From positions 20,883,505 through 20,947,504 of the forward strand of contig CM055274.1 of the NCBI GenBank assembly GCA_029237695.1: a stretch of 64,000 nt of DNA, written 5' to 3'. A program made the position numbers and the translations under genes. Positions 1-11,095 of this stretch are shown here, piece after piece (position 1 is the first letter of the stretch; each line of letters opens with the position of its first letter). The DNA comes from Conchocele bisecta (lineage: Eukaryota > Mollusca > Bivalvia > Lucinida > Thyasiridae). The notes beneath the pieces are model-generated. The model had not been told where the DNA came from. It ran no database searches and saw nothing but the letters and a program-made list of their open reading frames with translations.

Positions 1-1067
1 CAACAAAACTAAATTGCACATTTCATTTTCAAATTAATTATTCCCGACGAGAGAATATACTGCCGGTATTTTTATCGGGACATGTAACAATTATACAACC
101 ATGTATGCTACATTTCCACATTTTCCCGGCAGTGGCGGTGGTGGCCAGTCGAGGGAGTGGGGGTCAGCGCAGCATTTTTCCATATACCTGCTACCTGCTA
201 GTACGGGGTACATGTACATTAGCCCGTCCGCCAGTCATATTGGCTACACAGGAAAATTTTCTTCCCGCTTTCTGAGATGTAAATTTAATTCCGAGAGTAG
301 GGGAATGGACAGTCGATTTTTATTCTGTTTAAAAAATGTGCGGGGGTGTCCGACTACCCTCTAGACCCCATCGGGCGCTGAAGTCATTGATATGTGCAGC
401 CATAGGCCTATCCAAATTCTGGTCATTCATTTATACAGAAATCAAATGCATATGTTTCAATCACCGGTACGATGTGCATATACTTTACAATTTCCAACAC
501 CAGGAATGCCGTTTAGTTTTTTGGTCTTTGGTGACGTATTGTCTAAATCAATAAATGACGTCACAATTAACTGTAAATGACGTCAATTCTGAAATAATCA
601 CAATGTATCTTTCTGACGACAAATTATGGTGGCAAATTATGTAGCCACAGGTCGGCTAATTATAGATTTAAAATCGACAGTTGTGCGTTTGTTTTGTTCA
701 CTACATGTACATATCATAGTTTGATTCTGATGAATGTTTAATAGTATACATACTAACACTTGTAGATACATTATATTGTAACCTATCAGCACATACAGTG
801 TACAGCAAGCAGTCAATGACTCTATGAACACTCATTTCTACTGTAGGCTGTTGAGTTGCATTGTACAAACGTCGCCGTTTCAATAACGTCATTTTCTCGA
901 TGACGTTACGTTTTTTTTCGTGCGTGATTCACATGGTGCTACAAAAAGTGAGATAAAACAAAAACTATTAAACATAATTGCATTTTCTTTTCAGAATATT
1001 GTTTTTGAAAATGTTGTCATTAAGGTCGGTTTTCACAGAGCGCGGCCCATATATATATACATGTATG
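1..1067. other. gene-free stretch, no gene recognised
   Basis: No coding potential, RNA gene or clear element was recognised. Short open frames lack domains, splice context and composition that would support them. The stretch around 540-910 has several TGACGT half or full sites, described separately. Confidence 0.5.
556..585. promoter_or_regulatory. two CRE-like TGACGTCA palindromes
   Basis: Perfect TGACGTCA octamers sit at 556-563 and 578-585, 22 bp apart, with more TGACGT half-sites near 530 and 900. TGACGTCA is the binding consensus of CREB/ATF factors. The second copy is preceded by CTGTAAA, as in family Pal-N (CTGTAAATGACGTC), so it may be a MITE remnant rather than a promoter. No gene lies downstream. 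Confidence 0.3.
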
Positions 1068-1112
1068 ACGACTGGGAGGTCCCCAGGGTGTCCGGTTTAG
1101 AGATTTTCCACG
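1068..1112 (+). repeat. Pal-K MITE fragment
   Basis: GGGAGGTCCCCAGGGTGTCC followed by GGTTTAGAGA matches the centre and right arm of the Pal-K element. The left end is lost. Confidence 0.6.
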
Positions 1113-1216
1113 CTAAATGATGCATAGAAGCAGTCCAATAGATGATTGTGTGATTTGTCATCAAGACCAGACATCATCAGTGGAGGTAACTTCCTTTCAT
1201 TCTCCAGATAAGCTTT

Positions 1217-1554
1217 GTACGGAGCCCCGCAGGGGACGTAGAATTTTTTTTTTTATTAATTCGTTCCCATGAAACAATTTGTTCCCTCATTTTAACAATT
1301 CATTCCCACGAATTTACAATTTGTTCTCACAAATTAAGAATTCGTTTCCTCCATATAACAATTCGTTCCAACGAAATAATAATTCGTTCCCACGGGAACG
1401 ATTTGTTATATCGTGGGAACGAATTCTTAATTCGAGGGAACAAATTGTTAAATTGAGGGAACGAATTGTCATTTCGTTAAATTGAGGGAACGATTCGTTA
1501 TTTCGTGGGAACGAATAAATAAAAAAAATCATGTTCCCTGCCGGGCTCCGTAGC
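1217..1554. mobile_element. Pal-M fold-back element with GTTCCC units
   Basis: TACGGAGCCCCGCAGG at the left is answered by an inverted CCGGGCTCCGTA at the right. Between them are about a dozen short units of the type AATTCGTTCCC..., pointing one way in the left half and the other way in the right half. A second copy is at 44,607-44,893 and a fragment at 41,928. Confidence 0.75.
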
Positions 1555-2087
1555 TTTGTGTCTAAAGAGTCTTGTGTACCCAGATTTCAAATTCAATACA
1601 TATTTTATTTTTGTAAATCGGTTAACGAATATACATGCATCACCTATTGTTCCAGTACTACAACACAGAGAATACATGAGTTGAAAATTCATTTACTTGA
1701 GCTGAAACAAGCAAATTCCCCTCAAGTATGTGAATGGTAGACTTTATTAGAGCATCTTTACTCCTTGAAAATAAATAAATATTCTCAAATTGTGTGAGTA
1801 TTTTGTAATCGCACTTTCGACAATCAATACATATTCCGAGGACTTAAATCGGTAAAAATCACATATGCGCCTTATCTGGATCTTGCTCAGAAATTACCAA
1901 ACCCTTCAGAATTGAACACCCTGGGGTTTTCTTGGTGCTCGATTTAGATAGGGTCTACAGGACCAACTGTGTCTATATGATGATCTGCTTGTACACATTA
2001 TATTACACATAAATGTAGAGATGCATATAGTACACAGGCCAGGGCTCAATATTCAGTTCTGCGTTTCGTATTTCTCCTATTTCTTCT
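1555..2087. other. gene-free stretch
   Basis: No element, gene or RNA recognised here. Confidence 0.4.
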
Positions 2088-2443
2088 ATAGGAATGAATG
2101 GCCTTTTTGTGGAATTTATCGGGGTATAAACTTGGAAAAGTCGCGGGAATACTGGACGAAGGCCGGAAGGCTTCGTCCAGTTTTCCCGCGACTTTTCCAA
2201 GTTTATATCCCCGATAAATTCCACAAAAAGGCCATTCATTCCTTATAATTCCAGCATTTGAAATAAATTCATCAAGAAAATGTGTTTATTTTCAGTTTTA
2301 TTAAGAATTATTTTAACTGAGCCTCACGGTTACGGAAAGTAGTTCGGCGTGGGAGTTTACTGGGATATAAATTTTGGACAGAAACTTGCTACAGGCCAAT
2401 CAAATGTTAGGGAATTGTGTAAATAGTTTTGTGCTGGAATTAC
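2088..2443 (+). mobile_element. Pal-B fold-back element, copy 1
   Basis: A near-perfect palindrome (2,088-2,243) reads AGGAATGAATGGCC inward from both ends and meets at the tip CCGGAAGGCTTCGTCC. A ~200-bp non-palindromic tail follows, containing TTTGAAATAAATTCATC and ending near GTGCTGGAATTA. Eight copies of this palindrome-plus-tail design lie in the window in both orientations. Confidence 0.85.
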
Positions 2444-3155
2444 TATTCAGTAATACGTGATCCAACAAAGAATTACTACATGTACTGCTATGTATAGGCA
2501 CATTGTGTATCTCGACCTTGGAATTTAAAATATCTACATGTTACATGTTCGTACAAGTACTCAACATGATTAGCTCTTAATTTACTACTCATGTACGGTT
2601 TCATCGTATATATAAGAAAATCACACTCATGCGATTGTTATATTGTGATTCATGTTTACATGTTAATACTTGTATCATTATTATTTGTTAAATATACGTG
2701 TACTTGTAGATATATAGATGATTGGCGAGGCCAACTGAGCTTCTTCTATAAATAAAGACGTTACTTACTTACTTACGTACTTACTTGTGACCCATGACAT
2801 TAGCAACACAATGGAAATTGTTAATGTGTAAAACATTATTTATAACACTACCTAATTATTAAACTTTAGTATTGATCCACCATAATGGCATTGTCACCCA
2901 TGTAGTTTGAAATCTAATAAAAATAGCAGTATTCCACACCAGCCAGCACAGCTCCTGATCAACCTGTGTACTTGTGCAGTCCACATAAGTCTTCCATTTA
3001 TTCCTACTGCCAATTGTGGATGATTGGAAAAATGGGGCTTATGACATTTATAGCTCATCTAGTTCCTTTGTAGACATAGAGCTATGGCCAAACAATGATA
3101 TAGAGACATGACATGTGAGCAACTGTGCAACATCATAACGATGATCTGATATTCA
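2444..3155. other. gene-free stretch with a retroposon-like tail
   Basis: Only the TTAC microsatellite tail at 2,728-2,788 and a short Pal-J-like scrap near 3,010-3,040 (GATTGGAAAAATGGGGCTTA) stand out. Confidence 0.4.
2728..2788 (+). repeat. candidate non-LTR retroposon 3' tail, (TTAC)n
   Basis: ATAAATAAAGACG, containing AATAAA at 2,751, runs directly into a TTAC repeat array. A polyadenylation-type signal followed by a short microsatellite is typical of 3' ends of LINEs and SINEs. No reverse transcriptase is visible upstream, so this would be a 5'-truncated copy. Confidence 0.4.
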
Positions 3156-3380
3156 GGGGCTCGTTTCACTAAACTTTGTACGACTGAAATGTTCGTAAGT
3201 GCACATTTAGGATCGTCTGGAAATTTCAATTGATGGATTTACATTTATTGATCATAGTCTATGCTCAATAAATGTAAATCCAATAATTGTTTACAAGAAA
3301 ACATTGTTAATGTGACATTTACAGACTATCATAATTTTTCACTTAGTACGAACATCTTAGTCGTACGAAGTTGTGAAACA
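3156..3380. mobile_element. Pal-E fold-back element, copy 1
   Basis: Starts with GGCTCGTTTCACTAAAC and ends with the inverted form ...GTTGTGAAAC. Inner arms carry GATTTACATTTATTGA and its complement. Other copies are at 40,362, 45,250, 54,057, 57,472 and 61,150. Confidence 0.8.
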
Positions 3381-4355
3381 GCTAGTGGAGGGGGCATTTA
3401 GTGTTACCCTTGTCCGTCCGTCCCATCGGTCTGTCCGTCACCAAACTTGTAAGTGGTAAAACTTTACAACCCCCGGCACATGGATTATCTCCCCCTTTTT
3501 GACTCAGAATTTTACGATTTTGCCTTGTAATTCGTAAAACGTTTAAACCGTACTAGCTACCGACCGGAAACTTGGTATGTAGCTTCCTTATGAAGAGCAG
3601 ATGTGCAAAGTTTATTTCGAATTTTTATTTTTATTTGACTCCCGTGTCATGGATTATCTCCCCCTTTTTAATTTAGAATTTGACAATTGGTATGTAGCTT
3701 CCTTATGATGAGTAGATACACAAAGTTTATTTTGATTTTTGATTCGACCCCGGGTCATGGATTATCTCTCCTTTTGGACATGGAAGTTTTCCTTGTTTAT
3801 TATCAAAGCGGTATGCGGGGCATCCGTGTTCTATCAACACAGTGGGTGGTTGGTCGGGCGAACGTGACGGCGTAAATTAATTTTTCACTTAGTACGAACA
3901 TTTTAGTCGTACCAGGTTTTGTGAAACGGCCTCCAATTGGAGGGGGGCATTTAGTGTTACCCTTGCCCGTTCGTCCCGTCGGTCTGTCCGTCACCAACCT
4001 TGTAAGTAGTAAAACTTTACAACCGTACTAGCTACAGACCTGAAACTTGGTATGTAGCTTCCTTATGATGAGTAGATGTGCCATGTTTATTTCGATTTTT
4101 CATTTTTATTTGACTCCCGGGATATGGATTATCTCCCCCTTTTCAACTTAGAATTTGGCAATTGTTATGTAGCTTCCTTATGATGAGTAGATGCGTAAAG
4201 TTTATTTGGATTTTTGATGCGACCCCGGGTCATGGATTTTCTCCCCTTTTGGACATGGAAGTTTTCCTTGTTTATTATCAAAGCGGTATGTGGGGCATCC
4301 GTGTTCTATCAACACAGTGGGCGGTTGGTCGGGCGAACGTGACGGCGTAAATTAA
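3333..4355 (+). repeat. 546-bp tandem duplication
   Basis: AATTTTTCACTTAGTACG at 3,333 recurs at 3,879. Both are followed by the right end of Pal-E, GGGGGCATTTAGTGTTACCC, a GTCCGTC-rich stretch, internal repeats of TGTAGCTTCCTTATGATGAG and a common end CGAACGTGACGGCGTAAATTAA. The copies have diverged by substitutions and by loss of part of the interior of copy 2. Neither has a sustained reading frame. Confidence 0.8.
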
Positions 4356-4720
4356 CAGGAGGCGTTCCTCCTTATAGGAATCACGATTTGCCGGGTTTTG
4401 GTCCTCATGTACGTTTTTATCGTTGTCTCTTTTGTTATCTGACAGTTGAATTGGGTTATTGTCCATTATAAAAGTAGTAGGATTATTACTGATCCTACTG
4501 CTTTTGGGAGGGGGCCAAGTGATTCTGGTGAGGCAAGGACCTCGCATCAGATCAGGATTATTCTGATTTCAGGGCTGAATATATTGTTTTTTTTATTGTA
4601 AATAATCAGTTCTGATTTTGGGATTTCCCCCCCATTTGTACATGTAATTGAACATATACATGTACTTGTACAGGTAGTATATGGGATTTAGTACTAAATC
4701 CACTGACCGGGCCTTAAATG
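4356..4720. other. gene-free stretch
   Basis: Nothing recognised apart from T-rich and G-rich runs. Confidence 0.4.
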
Positions 4721-4985
4721 CTAGGGGCGTCGGAACAGGTCCGGCAGGTCCGGCGACTGCCGGATCACTCATTTTAAAATATTTGTAATTCATGTATAAA
4801 AAAACCGGAATGTAAATATTTTCAATTTTCCCCATTTCTCATCAAAAATGTATATTGTTACCACTCAGTTGAACCGTCTCGGCGAGACGGTTCAACTGAG
4901 TGGTAACCACATACACTTTGGGTGGATACCGGGGGTACAAAGTAGATTCGCCGGACCAATATTATCACGCTTCCGGCGCCCCTGT
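4721..4985. mobile_element. short MITE with AGGGGCGTCGGAA ends, holding a Pal-P palindrome
   Basis: AGGGGCGTCGGAA at the left is matched by inverted TTCCGGCGCCCCT at the right. The interior holds a near-perfect palindrome (about 4,848-4,918) that turns at CGTCTCGGCGAGACG (4,875-4,889). Confidence 0.6.
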
Positions 4986-5107
4986 TGCATATTTTTGCGG
5001 AAACCGGACCGTGACAAGCTTCTTCATCATGGTATAACTTTAATATTACTTGACGGATTGCCTAAATAGTTGGACACTTGATACATGTGAACAATTGGAA
5101 CACACAC

Positions 5108-5285
5108 ATGCCGGCATGCCTACTCAGTAGGCACAAACTGTTCTTTATAGGAATTAAATAAGTGTATACTTGTGTCACTATTCCACCAGTTCTAAAATTG
5201 ACGAGTGCTCGTATACATATATAATCAGTTAGTAATATTTATTTTACTGATAGTGACTCGCGTTGGTATCCGGCTATGATGCGCT
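5108..5285 (+). mobile_element. Pal-C element, truncated
   Basis: ACTCAGTAGGCACAAACTG and GTGTCACTATTCCACCAG match the left part of the full Pal-C copy at 14,644. The right end is missing. Confidence 0.65.
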
Positions 5286-5316
5286 ATATACATGTATCCT
5301 CAATACAAAGTACGTC

Positions 5317-5521
5317 AAATAAACACATTTTTTTGATGAATTTATTTCAAATGCTGGAATTATAAGTAATGAATGGCCTTTTTGTGGAATTTATTGGGGA
5401 TATACACTTGGAAAAGTCGCGGGTATACTGGACGAAGGCCGGAAGGCCTCGTCCAGTATTCCCGCGACTTTTCCAAGTTTATACCCCGATAAATTCCACA
5501 AAAAGGCCATTCATTCCTATA
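5317..5521 (-). mobile_element. Pal-B element, tail truncated
   Basis: Only the inner ~50 bp of the tail (AATAAACACATTT...) remains before the palindrome, which is complete and meets at GGCCGGAAGGCCTCGTCC. Confidence 0.8.
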
Positions 5522-5596
5522 GTCAAAAATTATATCACGTCGATGTTGTCATGATTTGACTGACACAGTTTACAACATCTCCTTCAAGGGAAACCT

Positions 5597-6260
5597 TAAC
5601 CCTTACAATGCTGAATTAAATTTTGTCGTCTGCTGTTTATTTTCTAGTTTCTGTTTTTTTCTCCTCATACACATGCTTTGACAGCACTCGAGAATCATTT
5701 CTAATGGAAATGATTCCAATTTGAAAGTACCGTCAAACCATGTTTGTATTGAGAAAGAAGGCAAACTATAAAACATCGGCAGACGACAATGTATGTGTAC
5801 AGCAGTGTAAGGGGAAGTATAAAATTGCCTATAGTCTGTTTCGTGAAAGCTGCCCAGATTTTACGGCCATATAAACAATTAAACAACAAATTTTTTGGAT
5901 AATATTAAATTAAAGGAAACTTTAAGAATGAGCCTTCTTTTTATTTCTTGAAATTTGGTCAAATATTGATCTTATTACGAAAAATTGATTTCTCTATGGG
6001 AATTTAACATGGGGGAAAAAGAGGTAATGGAGTGTGCGAGGAGTCAAAAAACGAAAAAATTGGAAATTGACTCCGAAACCTAGCTAGATAGCTTGGAAAT
6101 GATCTAACTAAGAAAACAAAAGTTAAATTTTGAAAATCGGTATTTTTTCTTGGTAAAAAAAACGGGCTGGCAGCACTTTAGAATCATTCTAAATGTGTTG
6201 TCAAAGTATGTTGTTGATGAGAAAACAGAAAGTAAAAAATAAACAGCAGACGACACAAGT
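5597..6260. mobile_element. Pal-F palindrome, Pal-D half copy and second Pal-F half
   Basis: TTTGTCGTCTGCTG at 5,624 and the inverted CGGCAGACGACA near 5,778 bound a degenerate Pal-F copy. From about 5,829 CTATAGTCTGTTTCACG starts a Pal-D half element, and from 6,168 a second Pal-F half ends in AACAGCAGACGACA. No coding frame. Confidence 0.6.
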
Positions 6261-6882
6261 TAGATCAACCGTATACATGGTATAAGAGCAGTGACACTGT
6301 TTACAGCTTGCCGGGTATGGAAGGTGTTCCAAATGTAAATGTAAATGCTTGGATTTAACGACGGCACTGGCTCGATGACCTTGCATATCGTCTCCCAAGA
6401 AGGGGAGAAAGGAAGGAGGTGGATGCAGAGGAAACCGGCCCCAGGAGGCCTAGCTCTTTTTCGAATAGTCCCCTCTGGTTCTGTAACGTGCCCAGACTCT
6501 CCTTCAAATATGATACACGGGACCGCCGTTTAAAGTCCCCATCCGAAAGGACTAGTAGAGCAGGAAATACAAAGTATCTCAAAAATACTGACGCCATGGA
6601 ACTTATAGAGGTGTTCGAGCCAATTCACACCCTTAAATATAAGCCGAATCGAATCGAATACTGCTTGCCATTTCATACCAGATTACTGCACGGTGCCTGT
6701 ATTTTGTATTCAATAGTTCATTGATCCGGGTTGCATAATATTAAATTTTTGTATTTCCAACTAATGCTTTTGAGTTTAATTTAGCACTGAGTCGGTGGTT
6801 TTCTGTTGATCATTTTTTAATAATCACATGAGGGATTGTGTCTGTTTACTATCTGTCCTGTACCTAGATAGCCACTCAAGTA
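6261..6882. other. gene-free stretch
   Basis: The overlapping open frames here (about 100 codons at most) carry no recognisable domain or splice context. No repeat family was recognised. Confidence 0.4.
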
Positions 6883-6982
6883 CAGTGAGGTCAGCGTGTA
6901 AGTGCACACACGAAAGAACACGACAGGTTGGTTCCAACCTGTCGTGTTCGTTCGTGTGTGCACTTACACGCTGACCCCACTG
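6883..6982. mobile_element. Pal-A MITE, 100-bp palindrome, TA target duplication
   Basis: The whole element is one palindrome of about 49-bp arms around a 2-bp centre, starting CAGTG and ending CACTG and flanked by TA on both sides. CAGT ends and a TA duplication are the signature of Tc1/mariner-type elements. One arm has CAGTGAGG where the consensus is CAGTGGGG. Confidence 0.85.
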
Positions 6983-7077
6983 TATGTGTGTACCGAAACT
7001 GTTTATTGTAAAACGAGCTTCATTCTCACAGTGAACAGTATTGCTCTATATAAATTATATGCGGCTGTATATATGGA

Positions 7078-7300
7078 TTGTGCGACCAGTTTATAACCAG
7101 AACAGCCTGTGTATCCGTACAGTCTGATCAGGATCTGCAATATCGCCATTCCATCAATGAAACACCTGTCGTGCGTCTAACAAGCATTGCAGATCAGGCT
7201 AAACGAGTGTACTATTTTCTCAGGAGCTACACCGGTAACACATCACATACGACCCATTTCTGCAGTCACAGCCACATGTCAGCTGGTTTCTATGGTCCAA
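7078..7300. mobile_element. Pal-J MITE
   Basis: TGTGCGACCAGTTTATAACC and AGTCTGATCAGGATCTGCAA begin the copy, and an inverted TGCAGTCACAGCCACATG closes it. The arms are imperfect. Confidence 0.55.
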
Positions 7301-7327
7301 AGTTGGCGAAAGAGCAGCACAGCTTAA

Positions 7328-7764
7328 AGGTACATGCCCGCTCAGTAGGCACAAACTGTTCTTTATATCAGTGACATCATCCGAGACATTTTCTGGCAAA
7401 ATAAACATTCATTCACCATTACATATCAACGTATTGATTTGCATTATTATACATTTTATATCATACTTAAATTTCATTTCCACACTGATATAAGGGGCAA
7501 TAACCGTGTTTCCTTAAAATGGTAACGGACATTACTGTTTATGATCTGTATTTATTTGTTGATGTGCAAGCAGCATGCCTCATTTACATATGAAAATAGC
7601 CTGATACCACCGCGCATCACTATCAGTAAAATAATTATTTCTAAATGAATATATATGTATAGCGGTCTTTCGTAATTTTTAGAACTGGTGGAATAGTGAC
7701 ACAATTACACACTTATTTAATTCCTTTCAAGAACATGGTGTGCCTACTGAGTGGGCATGCAACT
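7328..7764. mobile_element. Pal-C MITE with TTAA flanks
   Basis: TTAA (7,324-7,327) is followed by AGGTACATGCCCGCTCAG. The right end is an inverted GAGTGGGCATGCAACT followed by TTAA (7,765-7,768). TTAA duplication is characteristic of piggyBac-like and Kolobok-like elements. No coding frame. Confidence 0.75.
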
Positions 7765-7826
7765 TTAAGTGCAACCATTGAGGAGTTTGTCCACTTGTTC
7801 ATCCACTATGTTAGGCCATGCCACAT

Positions 7827-7922
7827 TTTTGCTCTGTTTTACCGGATACGTAGGTAGAATTTGAACATCTGGGTAGACCCAGATGTTCAAATTATACCTA
7901 CGTATCCGGTAAAAACAAGCAA
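7827..7922. repeat. palindrome with ACCGGATACGTAGGT arms
   Basis: TTTTACCGGATACGTAGGTA... turns at ATCTGGGTAGACCCAGAT and returns as its inverted copy. I saw no second copy in the window. Confidence 0.7.
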
Positions 7923-8138
7923 AGCCTTGAAAAAGTCAATGCAGTGTGCGAAGTGTTGGGGAAGTTTTTAACATGAATTTAAATTGCCGCCAGCAAACTT
8001 TAGAAAAATAATTTATAAGAAGATTAAACTTATTATTAAGTATACATGCATGAACAGATTGAAACCTTGGACAAGTCCGCAATCAGTTTTCCTATTACTT
8101 CACCAGTCAATAGTTCTAAAAAGCATACACATTGTTTG

Positions 8139-8830
8139 TTGTTTAGCTCACCTGAGACAAAGGCTCGAACGAGTTATTATTACCGCTTTTCGTCGTCGTC
8201 CGTCGTCCGTCGTCCGTCCACAATTTCAAACGCCTTCTTCTCCGGAACCGCTGGGCAGATGTGGTCAAACTTCACACACATGGTACATAGGTAGGGGGAT
8301 TACTAATTTGTTAAAATGGAAATCGTCGCCATTGCAAGATGGCCGCCGTTTAAAAATAACACAACTTCTTAAAAAAAACCTTCTTCTCACGAACCACCAG
8401 ACGGATTTCGACAAAACTTGGCATGAATGATCGATGTACAATGATCTTTCAAAGTTGTTAAAATCGAGACCCCAAGATAACAAATGGACGTGACCCGGGT
8501 TTTATTTTCTTAAGGGGTCATATTTCATATTTGACCGAATATAGTCGAATCATATATCAAATCGAAGATATCGACGAGACGATCGCTCTGGTGCAGTTTT
8601 CATCGAAATCAGATGATTACGTCATCAAAGATGGCCGCCTAACGGTCATCCTTTTATTTGAGATTTCCAACGTCTTCTTCACAAGAACCGGTTGGCCAAT
8701 GCTAGCCAAACTTCACAATTATGGTCCTTCGGTGAAGCATTTTCAGATTTGTTAAAATGGAGGTCGTCGCTAAAATCAAAGATGGCCGCAGTCTAAAAAT
8801 AGCACGTGGAGCTAAATTGCACTTGAGACT
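8139..8830 (+). repeat. AGCTCACCTGAG repeat with GTCGTCC run and ATGGCCGC units
   Basis: TTTAGCTCACCTGAGACAAA leads into a GTCGTCC microsatellite and then three diverged units of roughly 230-250 bp. Each holds a CTTC-TTC-ACNNGAACC segment and most end in AAGATGGCCGC. The stretch has open frames but no domain. It looks like a non-coding dispersed repeat. Confidence 0.55.
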
Positions 8831-8849
8831 AATACAAGTGTTTGCAAAC

Positions 8850-8906
8850 AGTGTAGAACCAGATGAGACGGCTCTTAACGAGCCCTCTCGTCAGTATCTG
8901 CACTTT
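8850..8906. repeat. short hairpin, GATGAGACGGCTC arms
   Basis: AGATGAGACGGCTCTTAACG is followed by an imperfect inverted partner AGCCCTCTCGTCAGTATCTG. A better-preserved relative is at 62,083. Confidence 0.5.
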
Positions 8907-8995
8907 TGTAAGTACTTTTCATAGATTATTCTGGAAATCATTTTATGACAATGGGAATTGTTGGACAATTAACATGATACTAGTATCACAGTCCA

Positions 8996-9305
8996 TTCCA
9001 GTAGCCTATTTCACCAACATTGCAAAGTATACTTTTCTAGCCAAGTATACTTTGTGGGAGAAATTTTCAATTTTAGGATAAATTTATTAATGTTTATTAT
9101 ACTGAATGTATTACATTATCACAGCCAATTTGGCTGTGATAATGTAATAAATTCAGTATAATAATTATGTATACTTTTAATCATCAAATATATGCAGTTG
9201 TTAGTTCCATATGAAATAATGCATTTCAGGAAAAATAAATGATAGCTCTCTCAAAGTATACTTTGCTAGCTAAGTATACTTTGCAATGTTGATGAAATCG
9301 GCTAC
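8996..9305. repeat. 310-bp palindrome rich in AAGTATACTTT
   Basis: GTAGCCTATTTCACCAACAT at the left is inverted at the right as ATGTTGATGAAATCGGCTAC. Each arm holds two AAGTATACTTT palindromes and the centre is CACAGCCAATTTGGCTGTG. No coding content. Confidence 0.75.
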
Positions 9306-9407
9306 AATTACTTAGGGGTGAAAGGGTAAATGGCAGATTCTCACCTCTCATCATCCCTAAAATAGTCAAGTTTTATACCTGTAGGCTATTAGTATATTAA
9401 TAACAAC

Positions 9408-9640
9408 TAACCTACTATTCTCTATATATTAGTATAGTGTATCCGCTACATGTACTATCACAGCACGTATAAATAGAGAATAGTAGGGTAGTGCCGTGAA
9501 TGGGAAAAAATATCCGGCAAGGCTCAAGAATTTCTTTATTTCTCATCAGAAGTATATGTTGTGACCACTCGTCTCGCCGAGACGGTTCAAATGAGTGGTC
9601 ACAACATATACTTTGGTTCAGAAATAAGGAAAATAGAGTG
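9408..9640. mobile_element. Pal-G element with internal Pal-P-like palindrome
   Basis: CTAACCTACTATTCTCTATA at the left and AGAATAGTAGGGTAGTGCCG near 9,476 bracket unrelated DNA. The second leads into a Pal-P-type palindrome (ACCACTCGTCTCGCCGAGAC) with arms ACATATACTTTGG. The same combination is at 62,606-62,925. Confidence 0.65.
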
Positions 9641-9699
9641 CTACCCATTTCATCACATACCCACATCGATTTCAAAATTTAATTACATGTATTTACAAC

Positions 9700-10409
9700 G
9701 ATTATATTTCATTGTACCTTTATATTTGGGTTAGACTTCCGAATAGTATAGGTACTTGTGATAGAAATTGAATGGCATTAACGTCCCATCAACAGCTAAT
9801 GTCATTTTGGGACGGGGCTTGTGGAAGAGAATGCACTGATGTGTTGCTGAGAATTTTGCTATTGTATGTCAATTAGTTCTTCGAGTGATGGTATTATTAT
9901 CCCGATAGTACTCCCGATTCTTGGTGGTTATTAAGCCTATTTACCCACTCACGATTTACCGGAGTCAACATAGGTATGGTTACATTGAGTATGCCAGAGA
10001 GTAGTTTTTGTCACCTTATTTTTTTATAATAAAATAGGTATTAAATGAATGGCTTAATTTGAATGGTAGCACAACATACAGGCAACAAACTTGCATTGGG
10101 CATGACCGGTAATAAAACGTGGATTATATACTTGCAGTTACGAACGTAATTGTGCTTGATAATGCTGTAAAGAACTAACTCTACCAATGAGACATGTTTC
10201 AAGCATAAATTAAAAAAAAAGTTATTTTGTTTCACCACCCTGTGCTGATTTGCCATTTATAGATATAACTTATTTTGCTTTCTAAATTTGGTGACCATCT
10301 GGAATATCAGTTTACATAATATAATAAATAAAGTATGCATTAAATGCATTGCGTAGTTCAAACATCACCTTGTAACCCATAAATTATAACACATTCAAAT
10401 ATAGTAGTT
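9700..10409. other. gene-free stretch
   Basis: AT-rich DNA with no gene, RNA or repeat family recognised. Confidence 0.4.
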
Positions 10410-10516
10410 AGGGTAAATGTTATCTGGCGCGGCACGGAAACGGGATGCGCTCCCGTTTCCTAAGCCTTGCCATATATTGTTTTCCCATTCACGGCACTAA
10501 CCTACTATTCTCTATA
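10410..10516. mobile_element. Pal-G fragment
   Basis: TCTGGCGCGGCACGGAAACG turns at ATGCGCTCCCG and ends CACGGCACTAACCTACTATT. It lacks the outer left end seen in the copy at 62,606. Confidence 0.65.
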
Positions 10517-10780
10517 GATTAAAATAATCATACAGTTAACTGTAACTTGGCGTTGTATGGAAATTCCTGAAAATAATTCAAATATGCACGGGACCTCGTC
10601 TCCTCGGCGGACAGTGAAATTTGATGATCTGGGATCCAATGGAATAGTATGAAATACTTAAATACTAAATACCCTAGTTTCTCGACCAATGAAAGAGGGG
10701 CATTTCGTCTCAATTAATCGCATATTGCGACGCTTTCGCCAATATGTATTAAAATAATCATTAAATGTTCAGCGCTATGA

Positions 10781-10856
10781 TTAGAAGTGAGTGTATGCCG
10801 TGTTGTCATCAGTTCCAGAGACGCAAAGCATATTATTGCCCACATACACTCACTTC
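10781..10856. repeat. hairpin, GAAGTGAGTGTATG arms
   Basis: GAAGTGAGTGTATG and its inverted partner CATACACTCACTTC lie about 45 bp apart. Confidence 0.6.
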
Positions 10857-11095
10857 GTGTCACATCGCCAAACATATACCAGTATAGCGATTCGAAGTCA
10901 CTGTTAGGGGCGGAGCTTTGCGATTGGGCTGGGTAAACTATAAATACGTTATAGTTCACATATTTAATTTTTAATAAATTAATATATTACAAATGCAATA
11001 TATGAACTGTAACTATTACTTATTGTGACTCAATTCAGTAATGTTAAATGACTCTTTGTGACATTACTCTTCGTAGTTCATATATTTTATATATA

